The notes below the pieces were generated by a model that was given only the letters and a program-made list of their open reading frames with translations, did no database searches and was not told where the DNA came from. Shown in pieces: positions 1 to 12,058 of a stretch of DNA of 64,000 bases. Source of the DNA: Calliphora vicina (taxonomy: Eukaryota > Arthropoda > Insecta > Diptera > Calliphoridae); contig NC_088781.1 of assembly GCF_958450345.1 (NCBI RefSeq), forward strand, positions 74,875,140-74,939,139, written 5' to 3'. The number at the start of each line of letters is the position of its first letter. Positions within the stretch are counted from its first letter, which is position 1. The translations under genes were made by a program, and so were the position numbers.

Positions 1-1066
1 TAATTAAGAACATATTGGGCCATCTAAAATAGGTTGCTATATTTTGCGATTTGAGAATTTTTGCCCTAAGTTGAATTTTACATAAAAAGTAGGCGTTTTT
101 TGAATGGACTTGGTCCCCTCGGTATCAAAAATTATTTTTTTTTTTCATTTTACATCATCTTATAAATTTTTTAGATAACTTAAAAAGAATAAAAGTACTT
201 TCTTCCCAAAAAAATAGCGAAAAATCGCCTTTTTTTAATTATTTCAATTTCAAATGCATGTAACTTTGGATTCAGTCATGATTTTTAAACAATTCTTTCT
301 TTATTTGATATATACGTCTGTTATTAATCCCACAAAAGAAAAATAGAGAAAATTGGGAAATATTTGGAACCGCGGTCATCAAAAAACTGGAGTAGGGTGG
401 GTAAAAATGTTGAAAATATAATTTTCAAATGCGAATATCTCCTAAGCTATAAGATATAATTTATAGCTACGACGAGGTCTTATGTAGTGCTCGGGAAGAA
501 GATTCCATATGTGTAATTTTTTTGAAATCGGAACACAAACGAAGAAATAGGATAATTTTTAAAATTGAACATACCCGGGGTGTCCTACTTTGGGGACCCC
601 TGGCCCAGCTCGTAGTGGGCTTATGAGGTCCAAGTTCAAAACTTAAGTTCGACAACACTTCCTCTTTGCGCGTGTGAAATTTCATTCAAATCAGACTAAG
701 GGTTTAGAAGTTACAGATTTATTTCCCTCTTTTTTTTTCTCATACCACTGTGTGCTGTTTTGTTGGGCAAGAGACTTGCGCAACTAAATTGCCTAGTGTT
801 GAAAAAGTCCTAGTTATTTTATGTTGCGTCAAATAATGGTTTTCACACAGTAATAATGAAAACAGACCTGTTTTCTGCTTTTCACTTATTTTGACATTTT
901 GTAAACAGAGATGCCATGTATTATTAAATTATTTGAATACAAAAATACAGCTGTAAACAATCGTTTAAAATAAATTACTGAATCACACTATCGTTACTGC
1001 AAGCGACTAATTTATGTCGACAAATGTTACGATTGTCGGTTCGTTAAAAGATAGTGAATCGAACTA
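1..1066. mobile_element. Right-hand part of a PIF/Harbinger-like element, cut by the window edge
   Basis: Bases around 820-1066 match the right end of the element at 59125-62026. Shared blocks include a GTCAAATRATGG stretch, TTTTCTGCTTTTC, and the tip reading GATTGTCGGTTCGTTAAAAG then AGTGAATCG. The tip ends at 1066 and is followed by CAG; the other copy is flanked by CTG on both sides, so both sites fit a 3-bp CWG target. No transposase reading frame is visible, so this looks like a non-autonomous relic. The left end would lie outside the window, so a target duplication cannot be checked here. The superfamily call is inference from the 3-bp duplication and tip only. Confidence 0.5.
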
Positions 1067-1361
1067 CAGAAATTTGTGGTTGCCCTCTGAAAACGTAACT
1101 GAAGTTCGGTTGCCATCCATAATCGACCCAATATATTATTCATTGATAATTTTTACTCACCTTTATGTGCCTGGTGCTCATGTTTTCTACATTTCGCTCT
1201 TCTGTTTTGAAACCACACCTAAAGAAGAAAATGCAAAAAATACATTAAATTCAATAGCAATCAAATTACATCAAATAAATAAAAGCAACGTAATATATTA
1301 TTCGAAACACCTATTGTACGAATATTTCTCAAACGATGCCTATGAATACGAGCATGTATAA
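1067..1361 (+). pseudogene. M1 aminopeptidase-like N-terminal fragment
   Basis: An open frame runs from the end of the PIF-like insertion to a stop at 1361. After NLWLPSENVTEV it reads RLPSIIDPIYYSLIIFTHLY, then a later ET and TLNSIAIKL. Insect aminopeptidase N proteins (M1 family) begin their first domain with RLP-x4-P-x-YY-x-L, a THL turn, and later TL-x-S-x-x-IKL, and the spacing here agrees. No HEXXH zinc site is present; the piece covers only about 95 codons, and the frame is open into the transposon tip on its left. I read it as an exon or pseudogene fragment truncated by the insertion. It could also be a live exon of a split gene, and the homology is by eye, so confidence is moderate. 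Confidence 0.38.
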
Positions 1362-3246
1362 TTTCCGTATATGTTGTTCTCAGAACAATTAAACATGTAT
1401 TATGAAATTTAAAAGTTTTTCATAGACATTTTTATTTTATTACACTTTTAAGACATATTTCAAACAAATTTATAATATTTTACCCATTAAATATGACATT
1501 TGTTTTTTGTATTTTTTTATTTTGGAGAACAGTCTAAATATATTGAATGGGGAGGAAACTAAATTTATCAACAATGCATTATTTAGTAAAATAATTCAGT
1601 ATTTCGAGAACTATTGGAGATATTGTAACGAAATTGGAAATTGGAGCTGAAGTGTTTTCGAGTTGAGTGTATACAGTTGTTTGCGGAATGGGAGCCAGTG
1701 GGTGGCCCCTCAAATTTGGTCACCTCAGGTCTCACATTGTTTTCAAAAAAAAACAACAAAAAGATCTTATAAAAATACGCTTACATGAATAGTAGGGCGG
1801 GTCACCCGTGTATGAAGAAAAATTTTGTTTAAGTTTTTTTATGGCGCGTTGACAAAAATGTGACAAATTATAAATATTTTCATGTCACTAAGTTTGGCTG
1901 CAATCGGAAATAGTTTTCTGCCTACGGTTTCATGTTGAATCTAAAATTTTGGTATTGATTTTTTGATACTATCTGAGCTTTGCTGAATCTTTCTCTTGTT
2001 GTTTTGTTGCACAAAGTTGATGTTGTTTTACTCACAGCTCTCTTTACCGCTTGAGTATGACTGGGAATGAAATAGCTCATTTCCTCCGTTTTTATCTTCT
2101 TCAATAAACAGATTTCAATATAGGTGATTCAGTATTATTTTCATCCCATTGCAAGTAAATGTGACGTAGAATCAAAATTTATCTTTGGTATCTGAAAGAG
2201 CCGTAATTTATTTGACGTTATGGATCTACTTTTCAAAATTCAATGGACAGCTAATTAACGAATATGTTTTTGAGATTTGTTAACATTACAATTAATAAGT
2301 TTTCAGGATGTGCTAAATAACTGTATCTTTGAATCACTAGGCCGACAAACCTTCAAAGTTGTTGGTAAATATCTCCTAAGTTTGATTAGTTCAAATAGGT
2401 GTCGAGGTCCGTGTAAGCCTTTACAATATATGTTGAAAGAGTTGTTAGATTTGTTCTCAACTGAAATAGACGAAGATCTGCATTTATATCTTCAACGCAA
2501 AGCTCTGGTAAATTCGTTGGAATTGGTTGAAACTTCACTATTGCAAGTACATTTAAGAAAATATTTGTACTTACATACCGAAATATCAAACATATTCTTG
2601 CTTTCACAAAGGATATTTTCCCAACTTTTCTTTAGGAATTTTAGAGTGAGACTTTAAAGGATTTTTACATATTAAATGATATATTCGTAGCATAACCTTC
2701 ATTCTTTTAAAGATACTGAAGGTATTGACGATTTCCCCATATTTTCATAAATTTTCCAATACTTCTATTTCTTTATATGTTATTTTTTTTAGTTTCCCTC
2801 TCATATTTAAGGCTATGACTGCCTTCAGATCTGCGTAGGTTGGAAATATTTTCAAATCACCAAAATAAGGGACACTTCCAACTTCCCGGTACGCTCCATT
2901 TCTCAGATTATGACAACCAAATAAATAACTCTAACTCCGTGTTGTAAGAAACAAAGAAATTCTACATGGATTTCACTACTTTAATATTTGTCTTGAATTG
3001 TTTTGTATGCTGAATTTTATATTATTTTTCCTTTTAATGACTTGTTGGCTGTATTGCACTAAATCAGTGCTGTATATCGTGACATAACTATTTTTTCAAT
3101 CGATAGATTATCCCCTAATCTATCGAATTTTATATTGGTATCAGTAGTTAATATTATTTCGCATAAAAAAGACTTATTAATAATATGTAAAAAATTTACT
3201 ATTTCTAAAAATTCAATAGCGATCCGGAGGCAGTAAAACTTAAAAC
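1362..3246. other. AT-rich DNA with an older relic and one unrecognised open frame
   Basis: There is no recognisable gene. Bases 1680-1800 (GCGGAATGGGAGCCAGTG and following) resemble the central part of the PIF-like element near 60210-60290, so an older relative is buried here. An open frame of 126 codons at 2277-2657 (plus strand) contains a segment reading KELLDLFSTEIDEDLHLYLQ. It matches no family I know, has a competing open frame on the minus strand, and may be chance or a decayed exon. Confidence 0.3.
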
Positions 3247-3594
3247 AATGCACACTGGGCCAGAGATCCCATTTTTTGGCAAAAAGTCCATTTCAGGTAG
3301 AGAAGAAAAAAGGTTATATATTTCAAGTCTGGGGACTTTGAGCTTTACACCAGTAAAATTTTGTATCATTGAGGGTCACCGTTTACAAATGACATGAAGT
3401 CAAATTCAAATTTTCATATTTTTGTGAATATAATTTATATTTCAAAAATATTATATAATATTCACATGAGTCAAAAATAGTTACATTAAATGATAGTTAA
3501 TTAAACAGATGGAACTGGTGCATAAAATAAAAATGAAAATTATTAGTAATTTGAAGATAATTATTAAAAATTTGTTATTTAAAGTTTAAATCAT

Positions 3595-3647
3595 AAAAAA
3601 TCATATTTATAAGGTTTAAATTTTAAACCTTATAAATATGATTTTTT
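3595..3647. repeat. Perfect palindrome (hairpin) inside the 3252-5034 element
   Basis: About 26 bases reading AAAAAATCATATTTATAAGG onward are mirrored around position 3621 with no spacer. On a transcript it would fold into a long stem. It lies well inside the element, so it is not a terminal repeat. Confidence 0.85.
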
Positions 3648-3674
3648 TCCAAAAACTTTAAGTTTCAAAACCTA

Positions 3675-4265
3675 GTGCCAAGCAGTGCCAGAGGATATTT
3701 TAATGGTTATAGCACCAATCGACGCATTGATATGTTCGCTGTCCAGAATTTTGCGACTGTCTGCGACCGTTCATAAACTTAAGAGTTATTGCCGATAATA
3801 TAAAAATAGTCGTTGAAACTTAGGATACTTTTACCATGTTAAAATTTAATGAAAAAATTAAAATTAATTTTTAGTAATATAACATTTTGATGATAAAATT
3901 GGCAGATATTAGCCCCACATTTAAAAAAAATGATAAATTCAATATCTGTTTAACGAATTTTTATATTTATAAGTTATATTAACTATTGTCGAATGTCCGA
4001 TATTTATAGTTATTCTGAAAAAAAAATCTTGAGTGAAATAGTATTTTATTACCGTTAGATATATCCCAAAATATCTACGGAAAGCTTACGTTTTAGAATA
4101 GGCCGAAACAAACATATACCACTCCCAGAAGCTGTCATTAATCTACTAGCTATACCCGAAATTTCAAAAGCAAATAATTTTATAGAAAATGAAGAGAATG
4201 ATTGGGATCTACTAGAACAATTTAACGGATTAAGTAACTTGGAACTTATGACCGAAAAGGATTAA
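3675..4265 (+). pseudogene. Short coding relics, possibly of the element's transposase
   Basis: Two stretches look coding but are separated by stops. Near 3676-3795 one frame includes VPEDILMVIAPIDALI and SATVHKLKSYCR. At 4079-4265 an open frame includes FRIGRNKHIPLPEAVINLLA and ends in an acidic tail ELMTEKD followed by a stop. Their position inside the inverted repeats suggests decayed transposase, the second being its C-terminus, but I cannot assign them to a named family. Confidence 0.3.
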
Positions 4266-6185
4266 TTTATTAAAAATTAATTTCCCTAATGAATTTATAA
4301 TTTTTTTTATTATTTTTATTTATTGTTATTAATATTATTTCGCATTTTTACTTACTATATGTATATTACTTTTTTTATTATTATTTATTACTTTTCTAAT
4401 AAAAAACAAAAAAAAATAATTTACTACCACTTAGTTAGAAAACATACTTGGCTGAATAATTTTCATATTACTAATTTTGGATATTGGATTCTCATTTTTA
4501 GTTTTTAGCAATAATAATTAAGATTCATAATTATCCAGTTATCTTAATTATATATTTTCAGTAATAGTTATATATAATAACAATAAATAATAATTGATGA
4601 CCGCCATATTTGATCCGCCATTTTTAATATTTCAAGTATTTCAAATTTAATTAAGGTATGGCATAGTTTTATGCCTGTAATACATAAGCCAATGATTTCA
4701 TAATAACTTCATCTTAAATACTTCTAAGAAATGAAATATTTAATTTTTTCTTATGTTTGATCCGCCAATTTGGATTCAGTTTATTCAATTTTTAAAATCT
4801 GACTTCATATTTGTAATTAGTGACCATAGGTCTACAAAACGTGTTCAATAAAAATTTTATTAATTGAATTTTTAAAAATTTTGATTGCCATTTTTGGTCC
4901 GCCATTTTGAATTTTTACATTTTTTTTGCAGAATCGTAATCAGCGTCACCGAAAAGCTTATATCTGATATTTATTTATTTCATACATCCACTGCTCTAAT
5001 TATGGCCAAAAAATGGGATCTCTGGCCCAGTGTGCAATGTAATAAAATTTTAGATACACATTAGCTACACCATTTGGCACATAGGTATGCATTTCAAAAA
5101 TTTTAGAAAAAAATTTTTACCCACCCTAATGTATACATTATCTATTTTATGACCATAATTTCAACAACTAGATATCTACGGTGTAAAATACCCAGTAGAT
5201 AAAGTTACCTAAAAGGTAACTTGACATTAATTTCAAATCAATATCTACGGTTAAAAATTATCAAATATTTTTACTCCATAAGCAACTAAGCACTGATAGA
5301 TATCTACTTGTTGAAATTACGGGCATTAGTTCAACAGATATTTAGGTTTATTTTTTTTTAATTTTCCTCGATCTTTTTTCATTTCTTAGATATGGCGGGC
5401 CTATGGATAATCGACATTTTTTTAAATATCAGCTGTATTTGTGATAATATTCTAAATAAAATAAAACAAGTAAAAAAGTATGGTCGCTGCATTTAAAACT
5501 TTAAAAATTAATAATAGCAAAAGCTTTAAACAAAAAGAAAAACTCTAAAAGTCAACACTTTTTGTTAATAAATAACAACAAATTAAAAATAAATAAACAA
5601 ACCACAAACTGAGTGTAATGTAAACAATAAATCAGAACAATAACAAGAATAATACCACAATTAAATAAAATAAAGCATATAACAACAACAACTATACTGT
5701 GCGAATATTTAGTGGTGTAAATTTAAAGAAACAAAACAAGTTGAAACTAAACAAAACAACAATAACTCTTTGTAAAACAGTGGTGTTCAAAAATAAAAAT
5801 GTATTGGTGAGAGAGCTACCCAGCAAACATAATGTCAAACACGTAAAATAATAACAAAATGAAGAAAGTTTAGATTTAGAATTTTTGTCAAATAAAACCA
5901 ATTTATTAAATGAATATAATTTAAATTTTAAGGAAATGAAAGAATATACATTATACGGCCGAAATACTCTCAAATTTTTTATTTATTTTTAACTTTGTTT
6001 TTTTGTGTTCAATTGTAATTGAAACGCGTGTGTTTGCTATCCCAGGACAAATTTTGTGAATTTTTGTAATGACCACTAGTTATTTCATGCCTTCTTTTGT
6101 AAGGAGTGGTGGTTACCAAGTACATTATTTTATTTACTAGAATAAGTACTTATTTTTATGCAGGCTGGTAATGAACTTTTGCATT

Positions 6186-6250
6186 TAGCACAGCTATCTA
6201 GTGTGTTTGACTGGAAAACGGGAGGTTAGTGGTTCGCCACCTGTCAAAGC
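6186..6250 (+). repeat. tRNA-like module (SINE-type) 1
   Basis: The stretch reads GTTTGACTGGAAAACGGGAG and then GGTTCGCCACC, close to a tRNA anticodon loop followed by a B-box (GGTTCRANNCC). No acceptor stem pairs, so this is a tRNA-derived relic and not a tRNA gene. It resembles the module split at 34925/57276. Confidence 0.4.
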
Positions 6251-6330
6251 CATTAATTTTTTTGTTCATATCATATTCAATTATATGTTGATGTTAAAAC
6301 TATTGTTAACTTACAATAAAATAACTCGTA

Positions 6331-6408
6331 CATGGAGCAGTGAGTTAGCAGCTTGACTATCAAACACAAGCAAATAATGTGACTGTTCGATTCCCACACA
6401 AGGCAATA
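6331..6408 (+). repeat. tRNA-like module (SINE-type) 2
   Basis: It contains GAGCAGTGAGTTAGCAGC (A-box-like) and GACTGTTCGATTCCCAC (B-box-like) about 50 bp apart, the layout of an internal RNA polymerase III promoter. The acceptor stem does not pair. A tRNA-derived SINE head is the likeliest reading. Confidence 0.4.
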
Positions 6409-6770
6409 TTTTTTGTGTTTTTTTTTAGCTACATATTCTTGTTGTGAATTTACTACTTATTTCTCAACTGATTGTAAGTACATTTGTAAGCTTGACCCCT
6501 GAATTTTTTAAAAATCTCGAACAACAGTAAGTAGTGTTTCAGTCAAATAATAAGTAGTTATCGCTTTGCTCCAATTATACTTGCTGGCTTACTAGGTAAG
6601 CAAAGTTTTTGCTGGGATGCTTCATCCAAAAACCAACCAACAACAATGCTTATTGAATTTCTGAAAAAATGAGATATTTATTATGCTCTTTAAAAGAGCG
6701 TAACAAATGTGTTTAAACAATTGTTGTATAGGATGAACATCACTGTTGTAAAACCAAATACACATTAAAA

Positions 6771-9700
6771 CAAGTAAGAGTACTATATTCGGCCGTGCCG
6801 AATCTTAAATATGATGGTATAACAACTGAATAATATACTTAACAATTGTTAGAAATACTAGTTTACGCAGAAAATATTTTATTTCAAAAGTACATAATAT
6901 AATTGAAATTCCTATTGGAACGTATGAATTTTATCAATTTATATACTTAATAATAAGATAATACGTTTGGATCAACATTTTTCCTTTTTAACCTCAAGTG
7001 AAGAAACAGATTATAAAAAAGGGTATACAAATATATTTAGACAAATTTCAAGCTATTGGGTTGTGGGACTATATGGTAGCTATGACCTATTATGAGTCGA
7101 TTGTCATAAAATATTTTAACGTGATTTTTATGTATTTATATTGGAGTTGTTGCGAAATATGGACCAATATTCACAAAATTCAGTAGTATGATTTTAAAAA
7201 TTAATGATCGGTGTACTATTTTGGTTCAATATATGGAGGCTATGACCTATTATGGACCTAAGTATTTGAGAGCTATTTTTGTACAATTTTATATAAAAAC
7301 GCCATTATCAAAAGTGGACATTATATGGAAGATATGGTTAATTATGGACCAATATTTTAAAAATCTTGTAGTACGATTCTTGGATACAAATTAGTGATCG
7401 GTCGTCTCACATGTTGTTCATAACTCTGGTTCCACTGAACCGATTTTGCTGATTTTCAATACCAAACTGTTTAGGAGAACAATAAACATTTTGCTTGCAA
7501 GTTTACCAATTTTCTTTGTCTATTTTGGACGTGAGCGTGTTTTACACAGACAGACAGACGGACATAGGTCAATCGACTTAGAATTTCATAAGGATCAATA
7601 ATATATACATATACTTTGTTGGGTCTCAGATGAATATTTCTCAATGTTACACACGGAATGACAAACTTATATATACCCTCATTCACCACTTATGGTGGTG
7701 GAGGGTATAAAAAGGCTATACAAATATATTTAGACAAATTTCAAAATATTGGGTTGTTGGACTTATATGGGACCTATTACCAATTATTGGACCTATCATC
7801 GTAAAATTTGATACATCGATTTTTGTATATATTGAACAAATTTGTTTCGAATTTCAACCTGATAACTATATTTGTAAGAAATTTATGAGGATTTTAGTGA
7901 TTTTCGGGAGTGGACCTTATATGGGCGCTATGGTTAAATATGGACCGATATTAACAAAATCTAGTAGTATGATTTCTGGATAAAAGTTACTGATATTCAC
8001 AAAATCCAGTAGTATGATCTCTGGATAAAAGTTACTGATCTGTGCGTAATTTCATTATACCCTCCACCACCATAAGTGGTGATTGAGGGTATATATAAGT
8101 TTGTCATTCCGTGTGTAACATTGAGAAATATTCATCTGAGACCCAACAAAGTATATATATTACTGATCCTTATGAAATTCTAAGTCGATTGAACCATGTC
8201 CGTCTGTCTGTCCGTCTCTGTAAAACACGCTGCCTAAGCAGTTTGGTATTGAAAATCAGCGCAATCGGTACAGTGGAACCAAAGTTATGAATGAAAATGT
8301 GGGACAACCTCAAAAAAAAATTTATAATTTTCACATATTTTTGGACATTTTTTGTAAATATATTGCAGCTAATATCATAAAATTTTGCACTCGTTACTTT
8401 TATGATAAAAGTAGTAACTCTGGAGTAACTCATGATTTCTCCTAGCCCCCATATAAATTTCTTCCCGAAATATGGTTCTATGGTCTATAAATTTCTACAG
8501 AATAGGAATATCCACATGAAATTCATCAAAAATAAGTTTCGTGTTAGAAGAAATTATATTACAAAATTTTTCGTGGATCGGCCCATATTTGACCATAGCC
8601 CCCATATAAAGTACACTTCCGAAAATCTCTTAAATAAGCATAAATGTCTTATAAATATCGCTATCAAGTTGAAATTCGACATGAATAATCCCCATATATA
8701 CCAAAATTGCTGTACCTAATTCTATGAAGGTCGGCCGATAATTGGTTATAGCTCCCATATAAGGACCACTTCCGAAAAACACAATAACCTACATAAATAT
8801 CTAAAAAATGTCAATATCAAAACAAAATTTCACACACATCCATAGTTTATATTTAGAAATCATACTACTGGATTTTGTGAATATCGGTCCATATTTGACC
8901 ATAGCTCCCATATAAGGTCCACTTCCAAAAATCAGTTAAGTACTCATAAATCTCTTATAAATACATTTATCATGCTAAAATTCGACAAAAATTATACTCA
9001 TATATATAGACATCACTGTAACAAATTTTATGCAGATTGGCCGATAATTCGTCATAGCTCCCCTATAAGGCCCATTTCCGAAAAAAGATATTAACCTTAA
9101 AAAGTATTAAAAACATATCGATATCAAAATGAAATTACGCACAGATCCAGTAATTGAATATCGGAATGTGAATATCGGCCCATATTTAACCATAGCTCCC
9201 ATATAAGATCCAATCCCGAAAATCACTAATATTCAATAGATAGCAATAAAAATAATTCTTTTTATTTTTAATGCTATATTACGACTTGAATATTATCCTC
9301 CAGAATGGAAGGTTTCACTGGTTACCATGATACCCAAGCCGGGAAAAGATCACACAAAAGTAGAATCATACAGAGTAGTATGATCTGTATGATTCATATC
9401 AATAACCAAACAATAATTCAACAATCGGAAGTGAAATACCTCGGAATACATCTCGATCGTCGCCTTACATGGAAAAGTCATATAGATGCAAAGTTGACTC
9501 AAATGAAATTGAAATCAATTCAAATTAATTGGCTTATTGGCAGAAACTCCACGCTTAGTTTAGATTGTAAACTTCTACTTTATAACATGATCATAAAACC
9601 GATATGGTGTTATGGCATACAGTTATGGGGCACGGCCTCAGCGTCAAATGTAGAAAAGATCCAAAGACGCCAAAACAAGTTTCTAAGAATGATCACAGTT

Positions 9701-11998
9701 GCCCCCTGGTATATCAAAACGCGAATATACACAAAGATCTAAACGTGCCCATTGTAAAAACTGAAATCTCGAAAAACGTACAAAAATATTTAAAATACTT
9801 GAAGTTCACCCAAACCCGCTGGCCCGCAACATATTAGATAACCGTGGCCACACTCGATTAAGAAGGAGGGACACAGCAGACCTAATCTAGAAGGAAGAAT
9901 GCCAATTTAACCAAAACAACCATGAACACAAAATTTTTTCGTCCGGCACTGGCTGGACTAATTAAATAATAATATTAGATATAAGATTTGAACCACTTAT
10001 TGTTAGTTCATTAAATAATGAAGATACAATAAATAAATGATGAAAAAAAAAAGGTTGAAATTCAAAACAAATTTATTCAATATATACAAAAATCGATGTA
10101 CCAAATTTTATGATGATAGGCCCATAATTGGTCATAACCTCCATATAAGAACTACTTCACGAAAACACATTACCCTGCACAAATATCCATAAAAATCTAC
10201 ACTCAACCAAAATTTTACACCGATCAGTAATTTGTATCCAAGAATCGTACTACAAGATTTTTTAAATATTGGTTCATAATTCGGCATAGCTCCCATATAA
10301 GGTCCACTCTTGTTAATAGCCTACTTAGGACCATAATAGGTCATAGCATCCATATATTAAACCAAAATAGTACACAGATCAGTAATTTGTATTCAAAAAG
10401 CATAATACTGAAATTTGTGAGTATTGCTCCATAATTGGCCACAGCTCTCATATAAATACATAAAAATCACTTTAAAATATTTTATGACAATCGAGTCATA
10501 ATAGGTCATAGCTCCCATATAAGTCCCACAACCAAATATTTTGAAATTTGTCTAAATATATTTGTATAAACTTTTTTATACTCTGTTTCTTCACTTGAGG
10601 TTAAAAGGGAAAAATGTTGATAGAAACGTATTAACTAATTATTAAGTATATAAATTGTTAAATTTCATACGTTCTAATAGGAATTTCAGTTATAAATTGC
10701 TGAATTAGATACAATTTTTTGTACATTTGAAATAAAATATCTTCTGCGTAAACTAGTCTTTCTAAAAATTGTTATATTATTTCAGTTTTAATACCGTCAT
10801 ATTTAGGTGGAGGGTATTTAAGATTCGGTACGGCCGAATATAGTACTCTTACTTGTTTTAATATCGATTTGTTTTAAATATTTATTAAGGTTAATATATT
10901 TTTTGAAAATGGGCCTTATAGGGGAGCTATGACCAATTATCGGGAAATCTGCATACAATTTAGTACAGTGATTTCTATGTATAATAGTATTATTTGTGTA
11001 GAATTTTAGCATGGTAAAGGTATTTATAAGAGATTTATGAGTACTTAACTGATTTTCGGAATTGGACCTTATATGGGAGCTATGGTCAAATATGGACCGA
11101 TATTCATAAAATCCTGCAGTATGATTTCTAAATATAAATTAGAGATTTGTGTGAAATTTTGTTTTGATATTGATATTTTTTAGATATTTATGTAGGTTAT
11201 TGTGTTTTTCGGAAGTGGTCCTTATATGGGAGCTATTACCAATTATCAGCCGATTTTCATAGAATTAGGTATAGCGATTTTGGTATATATGGGAACTATT
11301 TATGACGAATTTCAACTTAATAGCGATATTTATAAGACATTTATGCTTATTTAAGTGATTTTCGGAAGTGAACTTTATATGGGGGCTATGGTAAAATATG
11401 GGCCGATCCACAAATAATTTGGTGTTATGATTTTTTTATGCACGAGTATTATTTTTCCTGAATTTTGTGTGGATACTGCAATTTGGTAGTAATTTACAGA
11501 CCATAGAACCATATTTCGGGAAGAAATTTGTATGGGGGCTAGGAGAAATCATGAACCGATTCTTTTAATTTTTACCAGAGTTAGTCCCTTTAACATAAAA
11601 ATAACGTGTGTAAAATTTGGTGGTATTATCTGCAATATATTTGCACAAATAACAAAAACTATTTTAAAATTATCAATTTTTTTTTTTAGGTTGTCTTAGA
11701 TTTTGCTTCATAACTCTGGTTCCACTGAACCGATTTTGCTGATTTTCAATACCAAACTGCTTAGGATAAAATAAACATTTCTCTTGCAAGTTTACCAACT
11801 TTCGTTGGCTATTTTGACCGTGAGCGTGTTTTACACAGACAGACAGACGGACATAGCTCAATCGACTTAGAATTTCATAAGGATCAATAATACATATACT
11901 TTGTTGGGTCTCAGATGAATATTTCTCAATGTTACACACGGAATGAGAAACTTATATATACCCTCATTCACCACTTATGGTAGTGGAGGGTATAAAAA
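6771..11998. repeat. Composite of direct and inverted copies of a dispersed fly repeat
   Basis: One end of the family reads AACAAGTAAGAGTACTATAT then TCGGCCGTGCCGA (a small hairpin); the other carries ACAGACAGACAGACGGACAT, TACTTTGTTGGGTCTCAGAT and GGAGGGTATAAAAA. A plus-oriented copy runs 6771-7711, a minus-oriented copy 8049-10859, and a plus-oriented partial copy ends at 11998. The bodies consist of degenerate units of about 170-200 bp marked by CATAGCTCCCATATAAGG and CACTTCCGAAAATCA. Open frames here are by-products of the repeat. Related copies lie at 31842-32633 and 33901-34838. I see no transposase and no clear target duplications. Confidence 0.75.
9255..10045 (+). mobile_element. Jockey-like LINE fragment, internally deleted, with 3' A-rich tail
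   Basis: From about 9262 the frame reads FNAILRLEYYPPEWKVS and MIPKPGKDH, the start of a Jockey-type reverse transcriptase. It then breaks and jumps at about 9378 to the C-terminal part: VKYLGIHLDRRLTWKSHI, LLYNMIIKPIWCYGIQLWG and KIQRRQNKFLRMI. The catalytic palm (YADD-type motif) is missing, so the middle of the enzyme has been deleted. A frameshift near 9720 moves the rest into another frame ending near 9837. An AATAAATGATG run with ten A's at 10041-10050 is the tail. The piece interrupts the minus-oriented dispersed repeat copy, so it inserted later. It is inactive. Confidence 0.75.
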
Positions 11999-12058
11999 TT
12001 GCAATAACCAAAAGAAAAAATAGTGCTCCATATCCATCTCGCTTTTCACTGTGTACAT

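Larger units (their letters stand above)
3252..5034. mobile_element. DNA transposon with perfect 30-bp terminal inverted repeats, superfamily unresolved
   Basis: The left end starts CACACTGGGCCAGAG and continues for 30 bp; the right end (5005-5034) is its exact reverse complement. CAATG stands directly outside both ends (3247-3251 and 5035-5039), giving a 5-bp target duplication. Because TGCA flanks the inner CACTGGGCC on both sides, a 4-bp TGCA duplication is an alternative reading. A 5-bp duplication with CAC ends recalls Transib, and a 4-bp one recalls Chapaev/CMC elements; neither is proven. The interior holds short coding relics and a perfect hairpin but no complete transposase. Confidence 0.75.
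5040..6770. other. AT-rich DNA with A-rich strand bias and scattered old repeats
   Basis: No gene is supported. Bases 5330-5420 (ATATTTAGGTTTA, then GGGCCTA) resemble 60375-60460 of the PIF-like element. A CCCAGCAAA motif at 5819 and its complement near 6610 could be ends of a small element, but no matching target duplication is seen. Bases 5560-5960 are A-rich and T-poor on the plus strand, as in the leader-like regions at 14115 and 28080. Confidence 0.3.

Noticed and set aside
6331..6408. A functional tRNA gene
   Set aside because: A- and B-boxes are present but acceptor and anticodon stems do not pair.
5819..6615. CCCAGCAAA and TTTGCTGGG as ends of a MITE
   Set aside because: The inverted match is short (about 9 bp) and the flanks show no target duplication.
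6998..7394. Short plus-strand frames with repeated YYG and MDQYF-like words
   Set aside because: These are translations of the dispersed repeat's body units, which recur in both orientations without coding conservation.
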